Shown in pieces: positions 1 to 7,852 of a stretch of DNA of 52,790 nucleotides. The stretch comes from Alistipes sp. (lineage in GTDB: Bacteria > Bacteroidota > Bacteroidia > Bacteroidales > Rikenellaceae). Numbering within the stretch: position 1 is the stretch's first letter; each line of letters opens with the position of its first letter. Made by a program: the position numbers and the translations under genes. Below the pieces are notes generated by a model. It ran no database searches, was not told the DNA's origin, and saw only the letters and a program-made list of their open reading frames with translations. Location of the stretch: assembly GCA_017481925.1 (NCBI GenBank), contig JAFUOK010000069.1, positions 1 through 52,790 on the forward strand, in the 5' to 3' direction.

Positions 1-20
1 AATTCAAAATTTCTTGTGAT

Positions 21-614
21 ATGTTACTACACGATAAATTAAAGAGTTACCGCCTCATCCTTGCCTCGCAGTCGCCACGCCGTAGGCAACTGCTCTCGGA
101 TGCAGGCATCGAATATACGCTTGCCCCGCGCTTCGAGTGCGAGGAGAGTTTTTCGGCCGATATGCCCGCTGTGGAGGTGGCGGAGTACCTATCGCGCTTA
201 AAGAGTGAGGCCTATCCCGAACCCCTTGCCGAGCAGGATATTCTGCTTACGGCTGACACGGTGGTAATTGCTGCCAATCGCGTGCTGGGTAAGCCTGCCG
301 ACCGCGAGCAGGCTATAGCGATGATCTCTCTGCTGTCGGGTCGTGAGCACGAGGTCGTTACAGGCGTTACGCTTCGCACGGCTACGCGCACGCACAGTTT
401 TTCGGTTGTGTCGAAGGTGCGATTCCGCACTTTGGACAAGGAGGAGATAGAGTATTATGTCGATCAATATCGCCCCTACGACAAGGCTGGCGCATACGGC
501 ATTCAGGAGTGGATAGGGTATGTTGGCATCGAGGGCCTCGAAGGTTCGTTCTACAACGTGATGGGGCTGCCCGTACAGAAACTCTATTGCGAACTGAAAG
601 ACTTTATACAATAA
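21..614 (+). CDS. maf: Maf family nucleotide pyrophosphatase (dTTP/UTP type)
   Basis: A 197-residue cytosolic house-cleaning enzyme of the Maf/YhdE family, which hydrolyses non-canonical or excess nucleoside triphosphates (dTTP, UTP and modified pyrimidines) to monophosphates. The N-terminal ASQSPRRRQLL motif, the central TADTVV motif with the catalytic Asp, and the C-terminal DKAGAYGIQ and GSFYNVMGLP motifs are all present, and the length is normal for the family. The start at 21 puts the family motif at residue 15. Only 20 bases lie upstream in the window, so an operon partner may lie to the left. The stop codon is followed one base later by the inverted-repeat element at 616 and then by a terminator at 756. 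The dTTP/UTP sub-specificity is inferred from overall resemblance. Confidence 0.93.
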   Translation: MLLHDKLKSYRLILASQSPRRRQLLSDAGIEYTLAPRFECEESFSADMPAVEVAEYLSRLKSEAYPEPLAEQDILLTADTVVIAANRVLGKPADREQAIAMISLLSGREHEVVTGVTLRTATRTHSFSVVSKVRFRTLDKEEIEYYVDQYRPYDKAGAYGIQEWIGYVGIEGLEGSFYNVMGLPVQKLYCELKDFIQ

Positions 615-615
615 G

Positions 616-732
616 AATTGTCAAACAAGGTAATTTCTGCGTTACGTTAGCCCTCGAAATCCTCATTTACATCATAGTAAACTGCGGTTTCTCGGGCTTC
701 ACAGGCCTTGAAATTCCTCTTGTTATACAATT
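616..732 (+). repeat. 3'-UTR inverted-repeat element, copy A
   Basis: An element of 117 bp starting one base after the maf stop codon. Its ends are inverted repeats: the left arm AATTGTCAAACAAGG matches the complement of the right arm, AATTGTATAACAAGAGG, with one bulged base. An inner stem GCCC (650-653) / GGGC (694-697) encloses a CATTTAC / GTAAACTG hairpin. Related copies lie at 9183-9307 and 32552-32667 in the same orientation relative to the upstream gene. It contains no open frame of interest. It may be a structured 3'-UTR RNA or a small non-autonomous mobile repeat. Confidence 0.8.
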
Positions 733-755
733 CTTTGGGGTAGTAGAATATATAG

Positions 756-784
756 AAAAAGTCCGTCACGAAGACGGACTTTTT
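756..784. terminator. Bidirectional Rho-independent terminator (maf / Ca2+ exchanger)
   Basis: A perfect 12-bp stem, AAAAAGTCCGTC (756-767) and GACGGACTTTTT (773-784), with a 5-base loop and T-runs on both strands. It lies between the convergent maf and exchanger genes and can end both transcripts. Confidence 0.92.
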
Positions 785-1759
785 TTATAACATCAGGAAT
801 GCCAAGTAGCACGCCACCGTGCCTATGGCCAGCAGGGCCTTCATCCATGCCGAGCGTACCCGAATCATCAGGTAGATTAGTGCCGACGATGCCATGCCGA
901 AGACTGTGAGGTAGATCACCTTCTCGTCGTCGAAGTGATATACCGAGCCACCCGAGTAGAGAATGTCGGCAATTGCGAGTACGAAGAAATTGAAGACGTT
1001 GCTACCTGCAATATTTCCAAAGGCAATGTCGAAGTTGCGCATACGGAACAGAGAGATCGTTGATGTCACCTCAGGCAGCGACGTCGCCACGCCGAGGAAT
1101 AGTGCTCCCGCCAAGCCAGAGCCGAGGTTCAGCTCCGTAGCGATGTCGTCAGTGACGTATGTCAGGATGATACTTGCCACGATAATACCTATGCTGGCAA
1201 GCACAAATCTCACCACAATGGCACGTAGCGACAGCGTTACCTCCTCGCCATCTGCCTCCTCGTTGCTCGAACCGTTGTCGCCTGCCAGGAAGCGCACCGA
1301 CAAGCCATAGAGGATGACTACAATGATGGATGTTATGCTCACATATAGCCAAGGATTGTCCCCGCCAAGAATAATGTTGTCGTCACCCATAACCTTCCAA
1401 TTAAGCGCCGTAGCCAGGTACATCATCATCAGGAACAGCATCACGTAGCGGTGGCTGACGGCGAGCGACGCACGCGAGAACGAGCGCAGGAAGAAGAGGA
1501 TCACCACGGCCAGCATACCGAAGTTAAAGAGGTTGCTGCCCAGAATGTTACCTATGCAGAGCGACGGGTTGTCGATAAGCACCGTGGCCGATATGCTGGT
1601 AAAGAGTTCGGGTAGCGAAGTGATGGCCGAGAGCAACACACCGCCCAGGAAGGCTCCCGAGAGACGGGTCGAGCGGTCGATCATATCGATATAACGTGAT
1701 GCCAGAATAGAGAACCACACCACGGCCACAACAGTTACAATATAAATAAGGTATAGCAT
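785..1759 (-). CDS. Na+/Ca2+ exchanger family membrane protein (YrbG-like)
   Basis: A 324-residue inner-membrane protein of the CaCA superfamily, which exports Ca2+ in exchange for Na+ (or H+). It is built from about ten hydrophobic segments arranged as two inverted halves. Each half carries the alpha-repeat signature: LLSAITSLPELFTSISA followed by IGNILGSNLFNFG near residues 42-85, and LFLGVATSLPEVTSTIS followed by FGNIAGSNVFNFF in the C-terminal half. A charged loop (SSNEEADGEE) separates the halves. It starts 15 bases after the rodA stop with no terminator between, so it is probably the last gene of the rod-shape operon. The family call is firm; the counter-ion is inferred. Confidence 0.93.
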   Translation of the reverse strand: MLYLIYIVTVVAVVWFSILASRYIDMIDRSTRLSGAFLGGVLLSAITSLPELFTSISATVLIDNPSLCIGNILGSNLFNFGMLAVVILFFLRSFSRASLAVSHRYVMLFLMMMYLATALNWKVMGDDNIILGGDNPWLYVSITSIIVVILYGLSVRFLAGDNGSSNEEADGEEVTLSLRAIVVRFVLASIGIIVASIILTYVTDDIATELNLGSGLAGALFLGVATSLPEVTSTISLFRMRNFDIAFGNIAGSNVFNFFVLAIADILYSGGSVYHFDDEKVIYLTVFGMASSALIYLMIRVRSAWMKALLAIGTVACYLAFLML

Positions 1760-1774
1760 AATAAAATAAGGTTT

Positions 1775-3232
1775 CTAACGCAGTGCATCCATACCCTTGC
1801 TCGGCGAGGCGTCAAGACGTATGGCGATAAACAAAAGTATAGTAAAGGCTATCATCGACGAACCTCCGTAACTCATAAACGGCAGGGGGATACCCATCAC
1901 GGGCATCAGTCCTACGGTCATACCCAGGTTCACCATCACGTGGAAGAGGAATATGGCCGCCACCGAGTAGCAATATATTCGGCTGAAAGGCTCCTGCTGG
2001 CGCTCGCCCATCTTCATCAGTCTTAGGATCATAGCGCAGAGCAGAGCCAGCACCACCATCGAACCCACGAAGCCCCACTCCTCGCCTGCGGTGCAGAAGA
2101 TGAAGTCGGTGTGCTTCTCAGGCACGAAGTATTTCGATTGCGTACCCTGCATAAAGCCCTTGCCAAAGAGTCCTCCCGAACCGATGGCGATCTTCGACTG
2201 ATTGACGTTGAAGTCGATACCTGCAGGGTCGTTGATAATACCCAGGAAGCTGAGTATTCGCTCCTTCTGGTGCGGCTGCAGCACCGACTCGAATATCATA
2301 TCGGCGGCAGGCACGAAGATCATCGAACCGATGAAGAGTGCCAGCGTGAGGAATATGGCGGTGATGTGCTTGCGGATGGCATATATGCCGGCAATGATCA
2401 CTCCGCCGATGACGGTGATGACCAGAGCTTCATATCCGCTGAGGGCTCCGCCCCAGAAGATAGCCGACAGAGCATAGAGCACAAGCGCCGAGAGTGCTAT
2501 GCCGGCTGTGAAGATTAGGTGCCGACGCCACTCTCCACCCATCATCATCGCATTGGAGATGGTGAATATGAGCACCAGCACAATGAGCAGCACCAGCGGC
2601 GTAAAGAGGAACGAGAAGATAAAGAGCGTAGCCACCATAATAAGCGGAATACACAACCACTTGTTCAGTCCCTCGCGGTAGAGCACAAAGATAAACGAGC
2701 ATAACACAACGCCCGAACCCGTATCGTTCTGCAACAGGATGATGGCGAAGGGCAGAAGTATAATCATCGCCACACGCCACAGGTCGTTTGTCTTGTGTAT
2801 GTTGAACGAGTAGTTACTCATCATGCGCGCTACGGCCAGTGCCGTAGCAATCTTTGCAAACTCGGCCGGCTGGATTCTCACGGGTCCTATCTCGTACCAT
2901 GCCTTGGCACCCTTCGTTATGGGGGCTATGGCCTCGGGCGCGATGATCGTACCTGCCGTGAAGAGCAGGGCGCCGAAGTAGGCGTAGTAGGCATACATAT
3001 GGTAATATCGCGAGTCGAGCAGCAGAATGAACAATCCCACCACAAACGCAGCGCAAGCCCACAATGCCTGCTTGACGTGGTTCTGGCGCAGGTTGAAGAA
3101 CCCTTCGATAGAGTCCTCATAGCCGGCCGAGGCCACGCACGTCAGACCCGCCAGCACAAGCAGCAGGTATAGAAGGATAGCCACACGATCCACACCCTCG
3201 AAGAGGCGTATGTTATTTCTTTGCTGAATCAT
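1775..3232 (-). CDS. rodA: RodA, SEDS peptidoglycan glycosyltransferase
   Basis: A 485-residue polytopic membrane protein of the SEDS (FtsW/RodA/SpoVE) family, which polymerises lipid II into glycan strands for side-wall growth together with PBP2. Family hallmarks are RIQPAEFAK, GSGGLFGKGFMQGTQSKYFVPEKHTDFIF and GIPLPFMSYGGSSM near the C terminus. The ATG at 3232 is preferred over one 30 bases upstream because the protein then begins MIQQRNN just before the first hydrophobic stretch and overlaps the end of the PBP2 gene by only 20 bases. It is longer than E. coli RodA (370 residues) because of an extended middle region with extra hydrophobic segments, a form I believe is usual in Bacteroidota. 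Confidence 0.95.
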   Translation of the reverse strand: MIQQRNNIRLFEGVDRVAILLYLLLVLAGLTCVASAGYEDSIEGFFNLRQNHVKQALWACAAFVVGLFILLLDSRYYHMYAYYAYFGALLFTAGTIIAPEAIAPITKGAKAWYEIGPVRIQPAEFAKIATALAVARMMSNYSFNIHKTNDLWRVAMIILLPFAIILLQNDTGSGVVLCSFIFVLYREGLNKWLCIPLIMVATLFIFSFLFTPLVLLIVLVLIFTISNAMMMGGEWRRHLIFTAGIALSALVLYALSAIFWGGALSGYEALVITVIGGVIIAGIYAIRKHITAIFLTLALFIGSMIFVPAADMIFESVLQPHQKERILSFLGIINDPAGIDFNVNQSKIAIGSGGLFGKGFMQGTQSKYFVPEKHTDFIFCTAGEEWGFVGSMVVLALLCAMILRLMKMGERQQEPFSRIYCYSVAAIFLFHVMVNLGMTVGLMPVMGIPLPFMSYGGSSMIAFTILLFIAIRLDASPSKGMDALR

Positions 3233-5072
3233 TCTTTCTAATATATCGTGATGGTAAAGCATAGGGCAGGCTCTTCACCTGCTTAACCAATTCGGGTCGG
3301 GTGATGGTGTCGGTCAGATACAACTCCTCCAACAGGCTCGCAATAGGCAGAGCCGTCGTGGCACCGAATCCTCCGTGCTCGACATATACCGATATGGCGA
3401 TGCGGGGGTTATCCTTCGGCGCAAACGATAGGAAGGTCGAGTGGTCACGACCGATGGGGTTCTGTGCTGTACCCGTCTTGCCACACACATCCCATCCGGG
3501 CAGGTAGGCTCGTGACGAAGTACCCGCACCCGGCACATTCACTCCGCGCCACATACCCTCGACGATAGGTTCGAAGTGCTTGGCATCGACCATCGTGTAT
3601 TGCTTCTCGTAGAAACGGCGGTCGAGCGAGTCCTGACCCTCGATAGCCTTTACGATGTGGGGTATATAGTAGTAACCTCGATTTGCAACAATGGCAGCAA
3701 GGTTAGCCATCTGCAGCGGCGTGCAGCCCAACTCACCCTGACCAATCGAGAGCGATAGCACGGTGTGTCCGTTCCACGAACCACGATATACGCGGTCGTA
3801 GCGCTCACTTGTGGGCACATAGCCCTCCTGCTCGTCGAGGAAGTCGGAACCCAGCTTGCGACCGAAGCCGAAGCTGTGGACATACTCCACCCAGCGGTCC
3901 AGGCCCTCCTTCACATTTGCGAACTTGCGGTTCTCGATGATGTTGCGGAAGACGTAGCAGAAGTAGGCGTTGCACGACTGAGCCACAGCATTGCGCAGAT
4001 CCAGCGGCGAAGCATGCGCGTGGCAACCCATCTTTACGTTTCCCCAGTGGTAACCTCCGTTACAGGGATATGCGTTCTCGGGCGTGAGTGTTCCCTCCTG
4101 CAGGCCTATAAGACCCTGCACCAGCTTGAAGGTCGAGCCCGGCGGATAGCGGGCCTGCACGGCGCGGTTGAACATTGGCGTCTGCGGGTCATATAGCATA
4201 TCCATGTAGTTGTTTCCTCTCTGGCGTCCCACCATAGCATCGGGGTCGAACGTGGGCGATGATGCCATCACCAGAATCTCACCCGTCGAAGGTTCGATAG
4301 CCACCACAGCACCCATCTTACCCTCCATCAGCTCCTCGGCAAAGGCTTGCAGACGGGCATCAATCGTGGATGTTATGCGCTGACCTGGCACGGGCAGCGT
4401 GTCGTACATGCCATCCATATATGAGCCCTTGATGGCTCCGTGGCGGTCACGCTCCAGAATCTTCACGCCATCGTCACCTCGCAGGTAACTCTCGTAGGCG
4501 CGCTCCAGACCACTCTTGCCGATGTAGTCGCCCTTCTTGTATTCGCCCTCGCCTCGCTTGATGTCGTTCTCGCTCACCTCGCCCAGGTTGCCGAGCAGGT
4601 TGCCTCCGATCTTGCGGGGGTATTGGCGTGCGGTACGTTGCACGGTATAGAAACCCTGGAAGTTGTGCTCCTCGAAGCGGAGCTTGGCCTCCTTGGCTAC
4701 ATAGTCGATGATAAGACGTGGCGCACGCGGATAGGCGCGGGCATTGCGCAACTCGCGCTCAAGACGCTCACGCGACAGCGAGAGAATATTGCACAGACGT
4801 GTGGTGTCGAAACCCTCCTTCGGCAGGTCGCGGTAGATGACCATCAGGTCGTAGCACTCCATCGACTGCACCAGAAACTCTCCACGGCGATCCACCACCT
4901 CGCCACGCGGAGCGTACTGCACCTCGTAGTTGAGCACATTGCCCGCAGCCATACTCTTGTAGCGGGTGTCGATGAGCTGGATGTAGCCTATGCGGCAGGC
5001 AATCACGCCAAATATAAGCAGCACGATGAATCGAAGAATCGTGCGGCGTGTATATGCATCATTCTCTGCCAT
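3213..5072 (-). CDS. mrdA: Penicillin-binding protein 2 (MrdA), transpeptidase of the elongasome
   Basis: A 619-residue class B penicillin-binding protein, anchored by one N-terminal transmembrane segment (about residues 12-30) with the rest in the periplasm. It cross-links peptidoglycan during elongation and pairs with RodA. The dimerisation region holds APRGEVVDRRG near residues 54-64. The transpeptidase domain carries all three catalytic motifs: S313-T-F-K, S366-C-N and K532-T-G. The gene begins 2 bases after mreD ends and overlaps rodA by 20 bases, which implies translational coupling of the two partner enzymes. Nothing is missing or truncated. Confidence 0.96.
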   Translation of the reverse strand: MAENDAYTRRTILRFIVLLIFGVIACRIGYIQLIDTRYKSMAAGNVLNYEVQYAPRGEVVDRRGEFLVQSMECYDLMVIYRDLPKEGFDTTRLCNILSLSRERLERELRNARAYPRAPRLIIDYVAKEAKLRFEEHNFQGFYTVQRTARQYPRKIGGNLLGNLGEVSENDIKRGEGEYKKGDYIGKSGLERAYESYLRGDDGVKILERDRHGAIKGSYMDGMYDTLPVPGQRITSTIDARLQAFAEELMEGKMGAVVAIEPSTGEILVMASSPTFDPDAMVGRQRGNNYMDMLYDPQTPMFNRAVQARYPPGSTFKLVQGLIGLQEGTLTPENAYPCNGGYHWGNVKMGCHAHASPLDLRNAVAQSCNAYFCYVFRNIIENRKFANVKEGLDRWVEYVHSFGFGRKLGSDFLDEQEGYVPTSERYDRVYRGSWNGHTVLSLSIGQGELGCTPLQMANLAAIVANRGYYYIPHIVKAIEGQDSLDRRFYEKQYTMVDAKHFEPIVEGMWRGVNVPGAGTSSRAYLPGWDVCGKTGTAQNPIGRDHSTFLSFAPKDNPRIAISVYVEHGGFGATTALPIASLLEELYLTDTITRPELVKQVKSLPYALPSRYIRKNDSAKK

Positions 5073-5074
5073 TG

Positions 5075-5590
5075 CTATTTAATAAAAATCTTTTCGGTGA
5101 ATAACTTTACCAGATACCATATCATCACTACCGACACCACGTCGCTTACGACCAGACGCAACAGGGTGTGATGTATATTGCTCAGCGACATCGTCTCCAG
5201 CAGGAAGTAGATCACGCTATGTGCCAGAACCATCAGGATGATATACCACACAAGGTTCTTTGCCTGCAGACGGTGCAGTGCCGGCATTGTGTCGTCGGTT
5301 GCGGTGTTGTGACCTACGGCCGTGTTGAGAAGCATAGGGCGCATAAAGCCGATGGCTGTCGATGCAACGACGTTCAGACCTCCCATACCCGTCAGAAGGT
5401 CAATCATCAGACCCATCAGCGTAGAGAGCAGCATCACCCATACGTGCTCCAGATCCAGTGGCAGCATAATGATGAAGGCGGTATATATGAGCGGATGGAA
5501 ATACAATCCCAGCGAGATGTTGTCCAGCAGGAAGATCTGCAACAACACCAGCACAAGGAAGGCTGCCGCGTATAGTATATATTTCTGCAT
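5075..5590 (-). CDS. mreD: Rod shape-determining protein MreD
   Basis: A 171-residue, very hydrophobic protein with five or six predicted membrane segments, the expected size and character of MreD. MreD is poorly conserved in sequence, so the call rests mainly on position between mreC and the PBP2 gene plus topology. It works with MreC in the inner membrane to hold the PBP2-RodA complex to MreB filaments. It begins 12 bases after mreC ends and stops 2 bases before the PBP2 gene. Confidence 0.85.
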   Translation of the reverse strand: MQKYILYAAAFLVLVLLQIFLLDNISLGLYFHPLIYTAFIIMLPLDLEHVWVMLLSTLMGLMIDLLTGMGGLNVVASTAIGFMRPMLLNTAVGHNTATDDTMPALHRLQAKNLVWYIILMVLAHSVIYFLLETMSLSNIHHTLLRLVVSDVVSVVMIWYLVKLFTEKIFIK

Positions 5591-5602
5591 CGCTTATTGT
5601 CG

Positions 5603-6466
5603 TTAAAGTGTTTTCAATCGCTCGCTATTCTCCAGCTCGCTAATCTCGTTGTAGGAGGTGTTCTCGATCAGGATCACGTTGCTCAGGCGTGTCATATCGG
5701 CTGCAAGACGTATCTCCACATCGAAGGATGTGTGATTCTCGTTCTCGGTGCGCTCCTCCACATATCCTATGCGGATACCCTCGGGGAAGATGTGCGACAG
5801 ACCCGATGACACCACCTCGGCGCCGATCTCAAAGTCGGAGTATTTCGTGAGCTCGCTCATCTGCACACGGTGCGGTGAGGTGCCGTCCCACGATATGGAG
5901 CCAAAGTGCTCGTCGCCCGCAATCTTGCCGCTGGTGCGGAAGCTTGTGTGCAGCACAGGCATCACCACCGAGTAACGCTCCGAACACTCCACCACCGAGC
6001 CGACCATCGCTCCGTCGGGTGTCACCACCGCCATATCGCCCATCACGCCGTGCTGACGGCCTCGGTTGATGGTGATGAAGTTTTGCGTACTGTTCACCGT
6101 GTTCGATATTACGCGGGCGGTCATATAGCGATACTGCGACATCGAGGCCAATAGCGTCGAGTCCATAGCCACCATCGTCAGCGTGTCGGTCTGCTGTTGT
6201 GTCTCGCGCTCACGGTAGAAAGAGAGCGTATTCTCCAGCTCGGCCACACGTGCGGCGAGCATCTCGTTCTCGCTGCGCAGGGTGAAGTAGTGGCGCAGTG
6301 AGAATATACTCTGCTGGAAGGCTCCCGTTAGGCTGTTGGCGTGGGCGAGTATCTTGGCGCGGGTGTAGAATGACGAGTGCGCATAATAATTGAGTGCTAT
6401 TGCCTCGATTAGGATGAACAATAGCACAACATATATTCTGCGGATAAATTCAATGAGTTTATACAT
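5603..6466 (-). CDS. mreC: Rod shape-determining protein MreC
   Basis: A 287-residue bitopic membrane protein with an N-terminal transmembrane segment (about residues 10-28), a coiled-coil stretch (about 60-95, rich in Glu and Leu) and a periplasmic beta-domain. The beta-domain shows family features such as FITINRGRQHGVMGDMAVVTPDGAMVGSVVE and the later GLSHIFPEGIRIGYV. MreC activates PBP2-RodA. It is separated from mreB by 84 bases that hold a strong hairpin (6486-6524) without a U-tract, so mreC-mreD-mrdA-rodA are probably still transcribed from the mreB promoter at a modulated level. Confidence 0.93.
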   Translation of the reverse strand: MYKLIEFIRRIYVVLLFILIEAIALNYYAHSSFYTRAKILAHANSLTGAFQQSIFSLRHYFTLRSENEMLAARVAELENTLSFYRERETQQQTDTLTMVAMDSTLLASMSQYRYMTARVISNTVNSTQNFITINRGRQHGVMGDMAVVTPDGAMVGSVVECSERYSVVMPVLHTSFRTSGKIAGDEHFGSISWDGTSPHRVQMSELTKYSDFEIGAEVVSSGLSHIFPEGIRIGYVEERTENENHTSFDVEIRLAADMTRLSNVILIENTSYNEISELENSERLKTL

Positions 6467-6485
6467 AACCCGACAGCACTACTTC

Positions 6486-6524
6486 AAGGGGACTGCGCGA
6501 CACGCAGGTGTCGCAAGAGTCCCT
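6486..6524 (-). other. Structured mreB-mreC intercistronic hairpin
   Basis: An imperfect long inverted repeat between mreB and mreC: AAGGG(G)ACT and GCGACA on the left pair with TGTCGC and AGTCCCTT on the right around a CGCAGG loop. In the direction of transcription (minus) no T-run follows it, so it does not look like a simple terminator. It may be a processing or partial-attenuation site that lets mreB be made in excess over the membrane proteins. Confidence 0.6.
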
Positions 6525-6550
6525 TTGTTGTGAGTATTTTAGACGTTCGA

Positions 6551-7576
6551 TTAGTTGTCGTGCATCAGGAATGAGAACTTATCTACGTTCTTCATCGCGA
6601 TGCTCGTACCACGTGCAATGGCACGCAGGGGATCCTCGGCGATATGTACGGGCAGACCCGACTTATTCGATAAGCGCTTGTCCAGACCCTTGATCAGTGC
6701 GCCACCACCTGCGAGATAGATACCGTTCTTCACGATGTCGGCGTAGAGCTCGGGAGGCATAGTCTCCAAAACGGTCATCAGGGCTGCGTCCAACTTCACG
6801 AGTGACTTCTCCAGCGCGTATGCAATCTCGTTGTATGAGAGAGTCACGGTCTGGGGCAGTGCGGTGAGCATATTGGGACCCGTCAGCACGAAATCCTCGG
6901 GTTCCTCGTCCAGGTCAGAGATAGCGGCGCCGATGGCGTGCTTGATCTCCTCGGCTGTGCGCTCGCCGATACGGATGTTATGCTGCTGACGAACGTAGTT
7001 CTGAATGTCGGTAGTAAATACATCACCCGCCACGTTGATAGACTCCGAGCATACGATACCGCCCAGCGATATGCAGGCGATCTCGGAAGTACCACCACCG
7101 ATGTCGATAACCATATTACCCTCGGGGGCCTCCACGTCCAGTCCGGCACCCAATGCGGCTGCCATAGGCTCGAAGATCATATATACGTCACGTGCGCCGG
7201 CGTGCTCGGCCGAGTCGCGTACGGCACGAATCTCCACGTTGGTCGATCCCGAAGGGATACAGATCACCATGCGCAGTGAGGGTGAGAACATTGACGATGT
7301 GGTGCGAACCTTCTTAATGAGTCCGCGCAACATCAGCTCCGTAGCCTTGAAGTCGGCGATTACGCCATCCTTCAGCGGGCGGATAGTCTTGATGTTGGGG
7401 TGAACGCGGCCGTCCATCTTCTTTGCCTCGGTACCGATAGCCTTCACCTTACCGGTCTGCAACTCCAGAGCGATAATCGACGGCTCATCGACAACGACCT
7501 TGCCGTTATAAATAATCAGCGTGTTGGCCGTTCCGAGGTCGATGGCCAACTCCTGCATTAATGAAAAAAATCCCAT
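6551..7576 (-). CDS. mreB: Actin-like rod shape protein MreB
   Basis: A 341-residue cytoplasmic actin homologue that forms membrane-bound filaments guiding side-wall synthesis. The phosphate-1 motif DLGTANTLI lies at about residues 13-21. The phosphate-2 motif VIDIGGGTSEIA and the adenosine motif GIYLAGGGALIKGLD follow in order. The N terminus MGFFSLMQE matches the short amphipathic leader of MreB. It is the first gene of the mreBCD-mrdA-rodA operon, with a promoter box at 7677-7684, about 100 bases upstream, divergent from pgi. Confidence 0.97.
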   Translation of the reverse strand: MGFFSLMQELAIDLGTANTLIIYNGKVVVDEPSIIALELQTGKVKAIGTEAKKMDGRVHPNIKTIRPLKDGVIADFKATELMLRGLIKKVRTTSSMFSPSLRMVICIPSGSTNVEIRAVRDSAEHAGARDVYMIFEPMAAALGAGLDVEAPEGNMVIDIGGGTSEIACISLGGIVCSESINVAGDVFTTDIQNYVRQQHNIRIGERTAEEIKHAIGAAISDLDEEPEDFVLTGPNMLTALPQTVTLSYNEIAYALEKSLVKLDAALMTVLETMPPELYADIVKNGIYLAGGGALIKGLDKRLSNKSGLPVHIAEDPLRAIARGTSIAMKNVDKFSFLMHDN

Positions 7577-7676
7577 ATCTTTTTATCTCTTTATTTATCA
7601 ATAAATTGACCTCTTATCTTCCCGCCAGAAAGCCCCTTTTTTGTAGCCCACGGGGTGATAAAAAGTTTCGACACCA

Positions 7677-7684
7677 CAAAGGTA
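7677..7684 (-). promoter_or_regulatory. Promoter -7 box of mreB operon
   Basis: On the minus strand this reads TAccTTTG, the Bacteroidota sigma-ABfr -7 consensus. A TTG lies about 22 bases further upstream. It predicts a leader of about 100 bases for mreB. Confidence 0.6.
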
Positions 7685-7712
7685 GTGAAAAGATGGGTAA
7701 GTTTTCCAACTT

Positions 7713-7739
7713 TTTGTTAAGAAATTTTTACTATTTTTG
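7713..7739 (+). promoter_or_regulatory. Promoter of pgi
   Basis: TATTTTTG at 7732-7739 fits TAnnTTTG. A TTTG at 7713-7716 lies 15 bases upstream, shorter than the usual 19, so the -33 element is uncertain. It lies back-to-back with the mreB promoter. Confidence 0.55.
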
Positions 7740-7852
7740 CGGTGTTGAAACTATTAAGAGTTACAGGACTCTGTTTTTGTTCGCCCAAAGGGCGGCACCG
7801 GAAAGAGAAAACAACAAAAAACAAAACTATAAACCAAAAAGATTTAAAAACA

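Noticed and set aside
616-732. Whether the 3'-UTR element is just an extended terminator.
   Set aside because: Each copy is followed by a separate, complete terminator, and the element has no U-tract of its own in copy A or C.
509-790. Open frame of about 90 codons reading through the maf end and repeat copy A.
   Set aside because: It overlaps maf in another frame, spans the hairpin repeat and terminator, and has no start signal or protein-like composition.
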